Of a stretch of DNA of 64,000 nt, positions 7,877 to 16,723 are shown piece by piece (within the stretch, counting starts at the first letter, position 1; every line of letters starts with the position of its first letter). Source of the stretch: Salinibacterium sp. ZJ450 (GTDB lineage: Bacteria; Actinomycetota; Actinomycetes; Actinomycetales; Microbacteriaceae); the NCBI RefSeq assembly GCF_011751885.2, contig NZ_CP061771.1:310001-374000 (forward strand). The letters run 5' to 3'. Made by a program: the position numbers and the translations under genes. The notes under the pieces were generated by a model. It was not told the DNA's origin. It saw nothing but the letters and a program-made list of their open reading frames with translations, and ran no database searches.

Positions 7877-9088
7877 ATGCCGTTCGGGTTGCCGCTCCAC
7901 CTCGCGGAGAGCACCTTCGTCCGCGCTGTGACGCGCGCCTCTCACGCGGCAGCCGGCGTGTGCCTCGCGGTCGCCGCTCTCATCCTCGGCATCCTGCAGT
8001 TGTCCGGCATCGGTCTCATCCTCTGGCCGGCGATGCTTGCGCTCATCCCGATGATGGTGCTGCTGGTTCTGCTCGAACGCCGGCCTACGCCGCTCGCCGC
8101 TGGCGCATACCTCGTGATCGGCGCCGCCTGCGTGTACTGGTTCGCGCTGACCGTCACCGCGCAATACGCGATGGTGGCCACCAGCGATGCGTTCCTGCTC
8201 GCGCTGCCGAAAATGGCGCTGATCCTGGTGGCGGCTCCCGCGCCTCGCATCCGGCTGCGGTTGCTCTGGTGCGTCGCCGGGTACGTGGCCGGTGAGGCGG
8301 CGACCCTGGCCGCCGTGGCGCAGACGCCAGCGACTGCGCAGGTCGATGTGTCGGTGCTGATCCTCTTCGCGGTGACGCTCGCGCTGATCGCCGCGTCCGC
8401 GGCAAACCGCCGGTCCACCCGGCTCGCGCGCCCCACCCTGCACCTCGCCGCCCGCGACGAGCAGCTGTCACGGCTGCGCACCCGCATCGAAACTCAGGCC
8501 GCCGCGCTGGTGCATGACACCGTGCTGAACTCCCTCGCCGCGGTCGCGGCATCCGCCCCCGGCCGCGTGAGCGCGGGGCTGCGCACACAACTGCAGCGCG
8601 ACCTGGAGTTGCTCATCGGCGGCGACTGGTTGCGCGAACTCGGTGAGGACCCCGCAGACCCGGCCACCGACGGCGAGCAGCAGCGGCGACTGAGCGCCGC
8701 CATCGACGACTGTCGACGGCTGGGTCTCGACGTGGAGACCACCGGCGACATCGCCGCGGTGCGTCGCCTGAGCGTCGAGCGTGGCGCCGCTCTCGCGTTG
8801 GCCGTGAAGCAGTGTCTGGTGAATGTTCTCAAACACGCCGGAACGGACAGAGCGCAGGTCGCGATCTACGGCACGGACACGGATGTCGCGGTGATGGTGA
8901 TCGACACCGGTCGCGGCTTCCTGCAGGACAACACCGGCGGTGACCGCTTGGGCATGCGCACCTCCATCCACCGCCGGATCGAGGCCGTCGACGGCCAGGT
9001 GCGGGTGTGGTCCACCCCGGGCCGCGGCACGTCGGTGATGATGCAGGTGCCCGCCGCGCACACCACCCCGCAGGTGAACGGCAGATGA
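7877..9088 (+). CDS. Membrane sensor histidine kinase (NarL/LiaS type)
   Basis: 403 residues from the ATG at 7877, which follows a caggagg ribosome site; an earlier in-frame codon at 7832 has none. About six N-terminal hydrophobic helices (residues 18-180) are followed by a dimerisation helix with the phosphoacceptor in LVHDTVLNSL (His213). The ATPase domain has N-box NVLKHAG, DTGRGF and the GRGTSV loop. Short-loop histidine kinases of this kind pair with LuxR-type response regulators, and one is encoded two genes downstream. The signal is unknown; there is no large extracytoplasmic domain, so a membrane or cell-envelope cue is likely. The stop overlaps the next ATG (ATGA). Confidence 0.85.
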   Translation: MPFGLPLHLAESTFVRAVTRASHAAAGVCLAVAALILGILQLSGIGLILWPAMLALIPMMVLLVLLERRPTPLAAGAYLVIGAACVYWFALTVTAQYAMVATSDAFLLALPKMALILVAAPAPRIRLRLLWCVAGYVAGEAATLAAVAQTPATAQVDVSVLILFAVTLALIAASAANRRSTRLARPTLHLAARDEQLSRLRTRIETQAAALVHDTVLNSLAAVAASAPGRVSAGLRTQLQRDLELLIGGDWLRELGEDPADPATDGEQQRRLSAAIDDCRRLGLDVETTGDIAAVRRLSVERGAALALAVKQCLVNVLKHAGTDRAQVAIYGTDTDVAVMVIDTGRGFLQDNTGGDRLGMRTSIHRRIEAVDGQVRVWSTPGRGTSVMMQVPAAHTTPQVNGR

Positions 9089-10221
9089 GCGCGTCCGAAC
9101 TCACCATGCAGCGGTTCGACCCGCTCAGCGGGTTGTCGGCGCGGGGCATGGCGATCACCGTCGGCGCGTTCGCCATCGTCTACGCAGGGATCGCAACCTG
9201 GACGCACCGCGACGAGCTGCGCTCGCCCGAGGCGGCCTGGGCGGCGCTCGGACTGCTCGTCGTCGCCTGCACCGTGATGGTGCTGGCATCCGATCCGCTG
9301 CGCGCGCCGTACTCGCGATCGACCAACCTGCTGGTGCTCCTGCTCGGCATGGGTGCAGTCACACTCAATGCGGTGTCGACCTGGGAGGTCCTCCGACATC
9401 CGCGCGACGACTGGGGGCCCATCGTGCTCGGGCTGCTCATTGTCGCGCAGTCTCCGTTCCGACCTGTGAAGGAGATCGTGGCGCTTGGCCTGCTCTCGAG
9501 CGCGGTGATCGGGCTGGTGATGGCGGTGGAATACGCCCCCGGCGATTCTCAGCTTCCCCACGCCATCGAAGTGGTGGTGGCGGTCACCCCCGTGCTGGTC
9601 CTCACCGGGTGGGCGTCCGCGTTCACCGCAGTGATGGTCGACGCGCTGCAGGGGTGGAACCGGCGAGCAGCGGGGGCGGCCACGGCACTCGCCGACGAGT
9701 GGCGCGACCCGATCGCACGGTCGGTGCAGCAGGAACACGTGACCGTGCTCAGCCGGGAGGTCGTGCCGTACCTGTCCACCCTCGTGGCGCGTGGCCAGCT
9801 CACCGAGGCCGACCGCATCGAGGCGCTCCGCATCGCGCAGACGCTTCGGTCGGTGATGGTGGCCGAGGTCGGCCGCAGCTGGCTGGCATCAACGCTTGCG
9901 CAGAGCGGCTTGCCCGACGCGCTCGACGATCCCGACGGGAACGCGGAGCGCATGGACACCGACCAGCGCACGGCGCTGCGCGCGCTTGTCGTGGCGGCGC
10001 TTCACCATCCCGGCTTCGACCCGCGCCGATTTCGGATCGTCATCCGGGCGGCTGACGGCAGTGGCTGCGTGGCGGATGTCGCGGTCACCATCCGCGGCCC
10101 GGAGTTCACGGTGCGCTCCGAATTCGCCCCGTACTTTGCGGTGCTTCGCATGGTTTTCGGTGACCTGACCGTCACCGGTATCGGTCCCGCGCGCAGACTA
10201 AACTTCTCCTATGGTCATTAG
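9085..10221 (+). CDS. Membrane protein resembling a degenerate histidine kinase
   Basis: 378 residues starting in an ATGA overlap with the kinase gene. The N-terminal half has about five to six hydrophobic helices (residues 22-190), laid out like the preceding kinase. The C-terminal half looks like a dimerisation helix plus ATPase fold, but no His-Asp/Glu phosphoacceptor motif is visible and the N and G boxes are not recognisable (for example VVAALHHPGFDPRRFRIVIR). It may be a pseudokinase that modulates the neighbouring sensor, or a partner protein of the two-component pair. It overlaps the response regulator gene by 11 bp, so all three are translationally linked. Confidence 0.65.
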   Translation: MSASELTMQRFDPLSGLSARGMAITVGAFAIVYAGIATWTHRDELRSPEAAWAALGLLVVACTVMVLASDPLRAPYSRSTNLLVLLLGMGAVTLNAVSTWEVLRHPRDDWGPIVLGLLIVAQSPFRPVKEIVALGLLSSAVIGLVMAVEYAPGDSQLPHAIEVVVAVTPVLVLTGWASAFTAVMVDALQGWNRRAAGAATALADEWRDPIARSVQQEHVTVLSREVVPYLSTLVARGQLTEADRIEALRIAQTLRSVMVAEVGRSWLASTLAQSGLPDALDDPDGNAERMDTDQRTALRALVVAALHHPGFDPRRFRIVIRAADGSGCVADVAVTIRGPEFTVRSEFAPYFAVLRMVFGDLTVTGIGPARRLNFSYGH

Positions 10222-10891
10222 CGATGTGAGTGAGGGTGCCGCTCAGGCCACCCGGCGGGTGCGCCTCGCCATTCTCGATGACCACGAGGTTCTGCTGGAC
10301 AGCATGAGCAGCTGGATCATCCAGAATGCGCCGGATTTTCACCTCGTGCTGAGCGCGAGCACGTGGATCGAGATGGTTCACAGCGACAACTTCCCGACCG
10401 ACCTCGTCTTCATCGATTTCCAGTTGAACGAACCGGTGTCGATTGAGGCCCGCGTGCGCACCTGCCGCGCGGCCGGCGCCACCGTGATCGTGCTCAGCGG
10501 CTTGGACACCACCGAAGCCCGCGAACGCGCGTTGCAGGCCGGAGCCGTCGCGTTCCTCCCCAAGACGATGGGCATGGGCGAAGTGATGGATGCCGCGCGC
10601 GGCATCATGGGCGTGGCCCGCGACAGCAGCTTGCAAAAGGACTGGCGCCCGTTGCCGGTTGGCGCCACCAACCCGGTGCGGCCCAAGCTGAGTGCCGGCG
10701 AAGAGGATGCGCTGCGGCTGTATGTGCGGGGCCTCAGCACCAGCGAGGTCGCCCACCAGATGAACGTGCAGTATGAGACCGCGAAGACCTACCTGCGCCG
10801 GGTGCGGGAGAAGTACTCGCGGGTGGGCCGACCGGCGAGCAAGAAGTCAGAGCTCATCCGCCGCGCCGCCGAAGACGGGTACCTGCAGTAG
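10211..10891 (+). CDS. LuxR/NarL-family response regulator
   Basis: 226 residues. The receiver domain (about 17-140) has the acidic pair in LAILDDHE, the phosphorylated Asp69 in VFIDFQL, a conserved Ser in VLSGLD, and Lys in FLPKT. The C-terminal winged-helix-like HTH (about 158-220) includes LYVRGLSTSEVAHQMNV and the recognition helix YETAKTYLRRVREKYS. It should be phosphorylated by the upstream histidine kinase and act as a DNA-binding regulator. The stop codon overlaps the GTG start of tdk, so the kinase trio and tdk are probably read from one mRNA. Confidence 0.88.
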   Translation: MVISDVSEGAAQATRRVRLAILDDHEVLLDSMSSWIIQNAPDFHLVLSASTWIEMVHSDNFPTDLVFIDFQLNEPVSIEARVRTCRAAGATVIVLSGLDTTEARERALQAGAVAFLPKTMGMGEVMDAARGIMGVARDSSLQKDWRPLPVGATNPVRPKLSAGEEDALRLYVRGLSTSEVAHQMNVQYETAKTYLRRVREKYSRVGRPASKKSELIRRAAEDGYLQ

Positions 10892-11505
10892 TGGCCAAGC
10901 TGTATTTCCGGTTCGGGGCGATGAACAGCGGCAAGAGCACCTCGCTGTTGCAGGCCGCCTTCAACTACGAAGAACGCGGCCAGACCGTGCTGCTGGCCAA
11001 GCCGGACATCGACACCAAGGGCGAGGCATCCATCGTGTCCCGGCTCGGGGTCACCCGGCTTGTCGACTTCACCGTAGGCGCCGACGACAACATCCGCGAC
11101 CTGTTCGCCGCCGAGCGCGCGAACGTGAAGAACACCACTGGTCAGGATGTCGCGTGCCTGCTGGTGGACGAGGCGCAGTTCCTCAATGCCAGCCAGGTCG
11201 ACGATCTACTCCGCATCGCCGTGCTTGATGATGTGCCGGTGCTGGCTTACGGCATCCGAACCGACTTTCAGACCGCGGCGTTCCCCGGTAGTCGCCGCCT
11301 GCTGGAGATCGCGCACTCCCTGGAGGAGTTGAAGACCATCTGCCGCTGCGGACGCAAGGCCGTGTTCAACGCGCGGCAGATCGACGGGCGTTTCATCTTC
11401 GACGGCGACCAGGTGGCCATCGACGGCGCGCACGTCACCTACGAGTCGCTGTGCGCCGCCTGCTACCTCCAGGAGAGCGGCGGGCAGCTGGCCGCGCGGC
11501 ACTAG
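10891..11505 (+). CDS. tdk: Thymidine kinase (type II)
   Basis: 204 residues starting with GTG, overlapping the previous stop. P-loop GAMNSGKST lies at residues 9-17, the Walker B-like LLVDEAQF follows, and the lasso contains the zinc-ribbon cysteines CRCG and CAAC. It phosphorylates thymidine (and deoxyuridine) with ATP in the salvage pathway. Length and motifs match bacterial TK1-like enzymes. Confidence 0.93.
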   Translation: MAKLYFRFGAMNSGKSTSLLQAAFNYEERGQTVLLAKPDIDTKGEASIVSRLGVTRLVDFTVGADDNIRDLFAAERANVKNTTGQDVACLLVDEAQFLNASQVDDLLRIAVLDDVPVLAYGIRTDFQTAAFPGSRRLLEIAHSLEELKTICRCGRKAVFNARQIDGRFIFDGDQVAIDGAHVTYESLCAACYLQESGGQLAARH

Positions 11506-11526
11506 CCGCTGCCCCTTACTCAACGC

Positions 11527-11556
11527 GAAAGGGCCGCCCTGCTGGGCGGCCCTTTC
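11527..11556. terminator. Strong terminator after tdk, possibly bidirectional
   Basis: GAAAGGGCCGCCC and GGGCGGCCCTTTC form a perfect 13-bp stem with a TGCT loop, with T-rich sequence on the tdk side. Before the IS insertion it would also have lain a few bases beyond the 3' end of the leftward tRNA-Pro gene and could have ended both transcripts. Confidence 0.85.
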
Positions 11557-11561
11557 ACTTT

Positions 11562-11576
11562 CTGTCGGGGTAACAG
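11562..11576. repeat. Left copy of the IS target-site duplication
   Basis: CTGTCGGGGTAACAG directly abuts the left IS end. Its last 12 bases repeat the 3' end of tRNA-Pro. Confidence 0.88.
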
Positions 11577-12857
11577 TGCTTGGTTTCAGGACATAGTTCA
11601 CCTATGTCTCAAGACATCGTTCACACTTCTCGGATGTGACGAAAAACCGAATCATCGTGACCAGTGTCGTTCTCGAGGGCCGGTCAAAGGCCGACGTCGC
11701 CCGCGACTACGGCGTCTCCTCCCGATGGGTGCACACCCTGGTGCGGCGATACCTCGAGGGAGGCTGGGACGCCATCGAGCCACGCTCCCGCCGGCCGAGA
11801 AGGAACCCAACCAAGACCAAGCCGGAGATCGAAGCGGAGATCCTCCGACTGCGCCGGGAGCTCGCCGCGCAAGGCCATGACGCCGGCCCACACACCATCC
11901 ACTTCCACCTGAGCACCCGATTCGACACCGTTCCCTCGGTCGCCACGATCTGGCGAATCCTGGACCGCCACGACCTCATCACTCCGCAACCCCGGAAGCG
12001 CCCGCGCTCCTCCTACACTCGGTTCCAGGCCGAACTGCCCAACGAGACCTGGCAATCCGACTTCACCCACTGGCACCTGGCCGACTCCACCGGAGTGGAG
12101 ATCCTGACCTTCCTCGACGACCACTCCCGACTCGCCCTCTCGGTCACCGCCAACCGCGTCACCACCGGCCAGATCGTGGTCGCCGACTTCCGCCGAAACA
12201 TCCAGGAATACGGGCCGCCCGCCTCCACACTGACCGACAACGGGCTGGTGTTCACCACCCGCGTCCGCGGCGGCAAGAACGCCTTCGAGAACGACCTGCG
12301 CCTGCTCGGCATCACCCAGAAGAACGGCCGACCCAACCACCCGCAAACCCAAGGCAAGGTCGAACGGTTCCAACAGACGATGAAGAACTGGCTCGCCAAA
12401 CAGCCTCCCGCCAGCACCATCGCCGAGCTCCAACACCACCTCGACCAGTTCCGGGACTACTACAACACCCAGCGCCCGCACCGCTCACTGGCCCGAAAAA
12501 CACCAGCCCAGGCCTACTCCGCACTCGGAAAAGCGGGCCCCTCCGGCACCGTCGACGGGCACTGGCGGATCCGAGAAGACCGCGTCGACGCGACCGGCTC
12601 AATCACGCTTCGCTACAACTCCAAACTGCACCACATCGGCATCGGCCGCGCCCACAAACACACCCGCGTCAAGGTCCTCGTCCACGACCGGCACATCCGG
12701 GTCATCGCCACCACCACCGGACAGCTGCTCCGCGAACTGATCCTCGACCCCACCCGCGACTACCAACCCCAGAAACAACAAAACCCCCACTCCGAAGAGT
12801 GAGGGTTTTGTGAACCATGTCTTGCGACATCTATGAACGATGTCCTGCGACATGACA
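11577..12857 (+). mobile_element. Complete IS481-family insertion sequence
   Basis: 1,281 bp. Imperfect 49-bp inverted repeats (11577-11625 and 12809-12857, 37 matches) begin TG and end CA. Each holds short internal repeats of the type GACATNGTTCA. One transposase gene fills the element. It is flanked by exact 15-bp direct repeats, one of which lies in the tRNA-Pro 3' end. Intact ends, an intact gene and an unmutated duplication point to a recent, possibly still active insertion. Confidence 0.92.
11636..12802 (+). CDS. IS481-family transposase
   Basis: 388 residues from a GTG 11 bp after the left inverted repeat. The N-terminal helix-turn-helix (ADVARDYGVSSRWVHTLVRRY) should bind the element ends. 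The rve integrase core carries the DDE triad: D142 in WQSDFTH, D201 in LTDNG, E243 in GKVERFQ. A small C-terminal domain follows. It cuts and joins the ends of the element. The frame is open and of normal length, so it is probably functional. Confidence 0.95.
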   Translation: MTKNRIIVTSVVLEGRSKADVARDYGVSSRWVHTLVRRYLEGGWDAIEPRSRRPRRNPTKTKPEIEAEILRLRRELAAQGHDAGPHTIHFHLSTRFDTVPSVATIWRILDRHDLITPQPRKRPRSSYTRFQAELPNETWQSDFTHWHLADSTGVEILTFLDDHSRLALSVTANRVTTGQIVVADFRRNIQEYGPPASTLTDNGLVFTTRVRGGKNAFENDLRLLGITQKNGRPNHPQTQGKVERFQQTMKNWLAKQPPASTIAELQHHLDQFRDYYNTQRPHRSLARKTPAQAYSALGKAGPSGTVDGHWRIREDRVDATGSITLRYNSKLHHIGIGRAHKHTRVKVLVHDRHIRVIATTTGQLLRELILDPTRDYQPQKQQNPHSEE

Positions 12858-12872
12858 CTGTCGGGGTAACAG
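12858..12872. repeat. Right copy of the IS target-site duplication
   Basis: CTGTCGGGGTAACAG, identical to the left copy. It covers the last 12 nt of tRNA-Pro (12861-12872) plus 3 nt beyond it. Confidence 0.88.
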
Positions 12873-12934
12873 GATTTGAACCTGCGACCTCGTCGTCCCG
12901 AACGACGCGCGCTACCAAACTGCGCCATACCCCG
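12861..12934 (-). tRNA. tRNA-Pro (CGG)
   Basis: 74 nt on the minus strand. The acceptor stem CGGGGTA/TACCCCG is perfect with discriminator A. The anticodon arm CGTCG-TTCGGGA-CGACG has anticodon CGG, which reads CCG. The T arm contains GGTTCAAATCC. CCA is not encoded. The IS element inserted at its 3' end has left the mature sequence intact but moved any downstream terminator 1.28 kb away. Confidence 0.95.
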
Positions 12935-12963
12935 ATGTCCCTCCAGTTTGCACTGGCAACTTG

Positions 12964-13935
12964 TCAAGAATACCCGATATCTGACGCGGTGAATGTCACA
13001 ACCACGGCTTCCGGCGGGCACGCGAAGCGCACCGGAGCGAAAATGCTGGTGCCAAGGCCGGCCGATACGTTCAGGTACGCCGAGTTGCGGGCGTGATGCC
13101 AGGTGCTGAGCCCCTGCGCCTTGCCGTGCGGGATGTCGCAGTTGGTGACCAGCGCGCCGTAACCGGGCACGCGCACCTGGCCGCCGTGAGTGTGCCCGGC
13201 GAAGATCATGTCGGCACCGTTCGTGACGAACGAGTTAAGCACTCGTTGGTACGGCGCGTGCGTCACGCCGATCGTGACGGTTTCCGGGGTGTTCACGTCA
13301 TCCTGCCAGCCGACATTCTCACGCATCTCGTCGATGGCGCCCGCGAGCATGTCCAGACGGTCCCAGCCCCGGTGTGCGTCGTTGGTTCCGAAGAACTCGA
13401 GGTTGGAGCCGCGGATCGTCATCGCCCTGGCGGAATTGTTGAGGCTCAGCCAACCGAGGGTGTCTTCGAAGTACCGTTCCAGCGCGTCGGTGTCGAGCGA
13501 CGCCGACCGCTGCCGCAGCTTCGACGGCCCGGTGAAGTACCGCAGCGGGTTCTTCATCACCGGACCGAAGTAGTCATTCGACCCGTGCACGAACACGCCG
13601 GGCACATCCTGGAAGGGCTCAAGCGCCCGCTCCAGACCGACCAGACCTTCCGCGTGCCCGAGGTTGTCGCCGGTGTTGATGATCAGGTCAGGCTCGTAGC
13701 GCACGAGCGAGCGGATCCAGTTCTGCTTGGCCGTCTGCCACGGCGCCATGTGCATGTCCGACAGGTGCAGCACCGTCAGTGGGCGGGCACCGGGCTCGAG
13801 CACCGGCACGAACTCTTGGCGAACCCGGAACGCGTTCCGTTCGATCAGCGAGCCGTAGGCGAACGCGCCAGCTCCGACGGCCATGACAGCGGCCGAGGCG
13901 ATCGCCGCGTTACGCCCACCCGTTGAGGAAGCCAT
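12964..13935 (-). CDS. Membrane-anchored metallophosphoesterase
   Basis: 323 residues. An N-terminal hydrophobic anchor (about 9-28) is followed by a calcineurin-like fold with metal ligands in HLSDMHM, NTGDN, GSNDYF, THAPY and GHTHGG. Its start overlaps the stop of the penicillin-binding protein gene (TAATG), so the two are co-translated. The same pair occurs in mycobacteria (ponA2 followed by Rv3683), which suggests a cell-wall-related role. The substrate is unknown; related enzymes act on phospholipid or nucleotide phosphoesters. Confidence 0.88.
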   Translation of the reverse strand: MASSTGGRNAAIASAAVMAVGAGAFAYGSLIERNAFRVRQEFVPVLEPGARPLTVLHLSDMHMAPWQTAKQNWIRSLVRYEPDLIINTGDNLGHAEGLVGLERALEPFQDVPGVFVHGSNDYFGPVMKNPLRYFTGPSKLRQRSASLDTDALERYFEDTLGWLSLNNSARAMTIRGSNLEFFGTNDAHRGWDRLDMLAGAIDEMRENVGWQDDVNTPETVTIGVTHAPYQRVLNSFVTNGADMIFAGHTHGGQVRVPGYGALVTNCDIPHGKAQGLSTWHHARNSAYLNVSAGLGTSIFAPVRFACPPEAVVVTFTASDIGYS

Positions 13936-16514
13936 TACTGACCGGGGCCCTTGTTGTTGTTGTTGCCGCCCCCGTTGTTGCCGTTGCCACCGCCACCAGT
14001 GCACACCACGGTCAGGGTGACCGCGGCAGCCTTCGATGTTCCGGCGCCGGCGGCGGGGTCGCTGGCCTCGACGACACAGGTGCCGCCTTGCTCGCCGCCG
14101 CGGTAGTTGACCGTCACCTTGGCCGGATCGAATCCGGCCGCGGCGAGGTCGGCCTGTGCGACGCTGAGTTCCTTGCCGACCACATTCGGCATCGCCGTGG
14201 CGAGCGATCCGTCGCTTGTATACACGGTGATCGTGCGGCCGCGCGGCACGCTGGCGCCGGCGCCCGGATCGGTGTGTGCGACACGTCCGACCTCGGCAGC
14301 GGATGCGGTCGCACCACCGTCGGCGAACTTGAAGCCGAGACTCTGGATCAGGCTCTTCGCCTGCTCGAGGGTCTGCCCCGTGACATCCGGCACCGGACTG
14401 TTGTTGCCGCTCAGGTAATTGGCCTTGGGCTCTGGCCAGTTCTCACCGGGACGCATGTCGTTGAAGACGCTGTACAGCTCCTTGCCGATGCGGAAACGGA
14501 TGTTCGACCCCGTCTGGCCGCCGATGTTGGTCTTGTTCAGACGCTGCTCGCCCACGACGTTGCCGATCCAGGTCGCGCTGGCAACGGTGCTCGTCGCCGC
14601 GGCGAGCCAGGTCTGGTTGTAGCTGTCCGTCGATCCGGTCTTACCGAAGATCGGGGTGCCGTCACCCACCCGCGCCATCGTGGCGGTTCCCTCGGTGAAC
14701 ACGCGCTTCAGCGCGTAGATCATCGCGTCAGCGATCTCGGGGTCGACGGCCTGGTTGCACTGGGTGGCCGGGGGTGTCAGGGTCTCGCCGTTGAACTTGA
14801 CCACGCTGTCGATCATCACCGGCGAGCAGTACTGACCGCGGGCGGCGATGGTGGCGAAGGCGGAGGCCATGGTGAGCGGCGAGAACGTCTCAGCGCCACC
14901 GATCACCGACGACGGCTTCTCCATCATGCCCTCGGGGTCTTGGTTGCCATTGGCCGGGTGCATGCCGAAGGATGCTGCCGTGTTCTCGATGTCGCAGAGG
15001 TCCATCTCGGTGGCCATGTTCAGGAACGCGGTGTTCACCGAGTCCGCGGTGGCGTTCAGCACGCTCACGCTCGACGGGGACGGTCCGGCGTTCTTCGGCT
15101 TCCACCCGTTCTGGCCGGTTGGGCCGCCGCAGTAGACGAAGTCGCGGATGTTGTACGTGCGCAACGAGCCGGAGACATGCTCGTTGAGCCCGTGGCCGGC
15201 CTTCAACCATTCCGCAAGCGTGAACACCTTAAACGTCGAGCCCGCCTGGAATCCGGAGGAGCCGCCGCGGTTCTGATCGGTGGAATAGTTCACCGAGGTG
15301 GTGCCCGGCCCGCCGCCGGCAAGGGTGTCGTTGAAACCGGTGTTCTGGGCCATGAATAGAACGCGGCCGGTGCCTGGTTCGACGGCGGTCGACGCTGAGC
15401 CGAGCTGGAAGCGCTCGTCGCTCGACGGAACCCACTTCGACAGGGTGGCCTGAGCATGGTTCTGCATGTTCAGGTCGAGGGTCGTGTAGACGTCGTAGCC
15501 GTTGCGGAAGGCGTTGTTGCGCTCCTCGCTGGTGGCGCCGAAGGCCTCGTTGGCCTTCAGCTCCTTGACCACGGCGTCACAGAAGTATTGGGCAACGCTG
15601 GCGTTCATGCAGCCCGTCTTCAGAGGCTGCAGGTTCGGCTGGATCGGCGTGGCCAGGGCCTCGTCGAGCTGCTCCTTGGTGATCGTGTTGTACTTGTGCA
15701 TCTGGTTCAGGATGTAGTCGCGCCGAACCTTGTTGTTCTCGAAGTTCTCCTCTTTGTCGAGGCTGCGGCTGTTCGGGAACTGCACGATCGCGATCAGGCT
15801 GGCAGCTTGCGCCGGGTTGAGGTCGGCGGAGGTGATGCCGTAATAGCGCTGCGCTGCGGCTTCGATGCCGTAGGTGACGCCGCCGAAGTGCGCGATGTTG
15901 AGGTAGTTGAGCAGGATTGTCTGCTTGTCGTACTCCTTCTCCAGGCCGATCGCGAGCTTCATCTCCTTCAGCTTGCGATCCAGGGTCGGAGCGGTGGCCT
16001 CCTTGTAGGCCTTCTCCTTCGCGTTCTGGTCCTGCATCTGGTTCGCCTGCTCGACGCTGATGTTCTTAATCAGCTGCATGGTGATCGTCGACGCGCCGCT
16101 GTCGGTGTCGGCAAAGCCCAGGTAGCCGAGAGCCGCTCGCACGACCGACTGGGTGTCGACACCACCGTGCTCGTAGAAGCGCACGTCCTCGCCGTAGACC
16201 GCGGCATCCTTCGCGTACTGCGAGATCTGCTCCCAGGCCACCTCTTCGCGGTTGGTCTCGAAGATGGTCGCGAACGGAACGTCGGCGCCATCCTGCTTGC
16301 CGAAGAGGGTGACCCGCTGCGCGAGGTCCTCGCCGAGGGTGGCGTACTCGGGCAGCTCGTTGAAGATGCCGATCGAGTTGTTGGCCGTCATGCCCGTCAC
16401 GGCGATAGCGGGGGTGACCATGATGGCAACAAGCAGGCCAGCGAGACCGCTGAAACCGAGCATTCCCAGGATGGCTCCGAACACGCCGGAGCGCTTCGTT
16501 TTTTGGGCAGACAT
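13935..16514 (-). CDS. Class A penicillin-binding protein with two PASTA domains
   Basis: 859 residues from the ATG at 16514. A short cytoplasmic tail and one membrane helix (about 11-38) are followed by a GT51 transglycosylase domain with EDVRFYEHGG and a transpeptidase domain with GSTFK (active Ser), SVN and KTGST. Two PASTA repeats (VPDVTGQTLEQAK and MPNVVGKELSVAQ) and a Gly/Asn-rich tail end the protein. It polymerises and cross-links peptidoglycan outside the membrane; the PASTA repeats probably bind muropeptides or beta-lactam-like ligands. This is the PonA2-type architecture of actinobacteria. It is divergent from the small gene at 16565. Confidence 0.95.
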   Translation of the reverse strand: MSAQKTKRSGVFGAILGMLGFSGLAGLLVAIMVTPAIAVTGMTANNSIGIFNELPEYATLGEDLAQRVTLFGKQDGADVPFATIFETNREEVAWEQISQYAKDAAVYGEDVRFYEHGGVDTQSVVRAALGYLGFADTDSGASTITMQLIKNISVEQANQMQDQNAKEKAYKEATAPTLDRKLKEMKLAIGLEKEYDKQTILLNYLNIAHFGGVTYGIEAAAQRYYGITSADLNPAQAASLIAIVQFPNSRSLDKEENFENNKVRRDYILNQMHKYNTITKEQLDEALATPIQPNLQPLKTGCMNASVAQYFCDAVVKELKANEAFGATSEERNNAFRNGYDVYTTLDLNMQNHAQATLSKWVPSSDERFQLGSASTAVEPGTGRVLFMAQNTGFNDTLAGGGPGTTSVNYSTDQNRGGSSGFQAGSTFKVFTLAEWLKAGHGLNEHVSGSLRTYNIRDFVYCGGPTGQNGWKPKNAGPSPSSVSVLNATADSVNTAFLNMATEMDLCDIENTAASFGMHPANGNQDPEGMMEKPSSVIGGAETFSPLTMASAFATIAARGQYCSPVMIDSVVKFNGETLTPPATQCNQAVDPEIADAMIYALKRVFTEGTATMARVGDGTPIFGKTGSTDSYNQTWLAAATSTVASATWIGNVVGEQRLNKTNIGGQTGSNIRFRIGKELYSVFNDMRPGENWPEPKANYLSGNNSPVPDVTGQTLEQAKSLIQSLGFKFADGGATASAAEVGRVAHTDPGAGASVPRGRTITVYTSDGSLATAMPNVVGKELSVAQADLAAAGFDPAKVTVNYRGGEQGGTCVVEASDPAAGAGTSKAAAVTLTVVCTGGGGNGNNGGGNNNNKGPGQ

Positions 16515-16564
16515 ACGATTAGGGTACGGGAAGATCCGCCCCACAACCTGAATGGAAACCAGCA

Positions 16565-16723
16565 ATGCGCACATGGGAGTACCTCACGACGCCACTGATC
16601 GTGCACAACACGGCCGCGATCCTGAATAACTGGGGTGAGCAGGGCTGGGAGCTGGTGCAGGTCGTGCAAGGCCCAGAGGGTGGACTCGTCGCCTACTTCA
16701 AGCGGGAGAAGGTCGCAGAATGA
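16565..16723 (+). CDS. Small DUF4177-like protein
   Basis: 52 residues beginning MRTWEYLTTPLIVH and containing NNWGEQGWELVQV, the WGxxGWELVxV signature of DUF4177-like proteins. The function is not known. It is too short for most gene finders, but its stop overlaps the RidA start (ATGA) and the same small gene precedes the RidA gene near ponA2 in mycobacteria, which supports it being real. Confidence 0.8.
   Translation: MRTWEYLTTPLIVHNTAAILNNWGEQGWELVQVVQGPEGGLVAYFKREKVAE

Noticed and set aside
11562-12934. tRNA-Pro with a repeated 3' end as an integrative-element attachment site
   Set aside because: The DNA between the two repeats is exactly one IS481 element, so the repeat is a transposition target duplication rather than att sites of an integrase.
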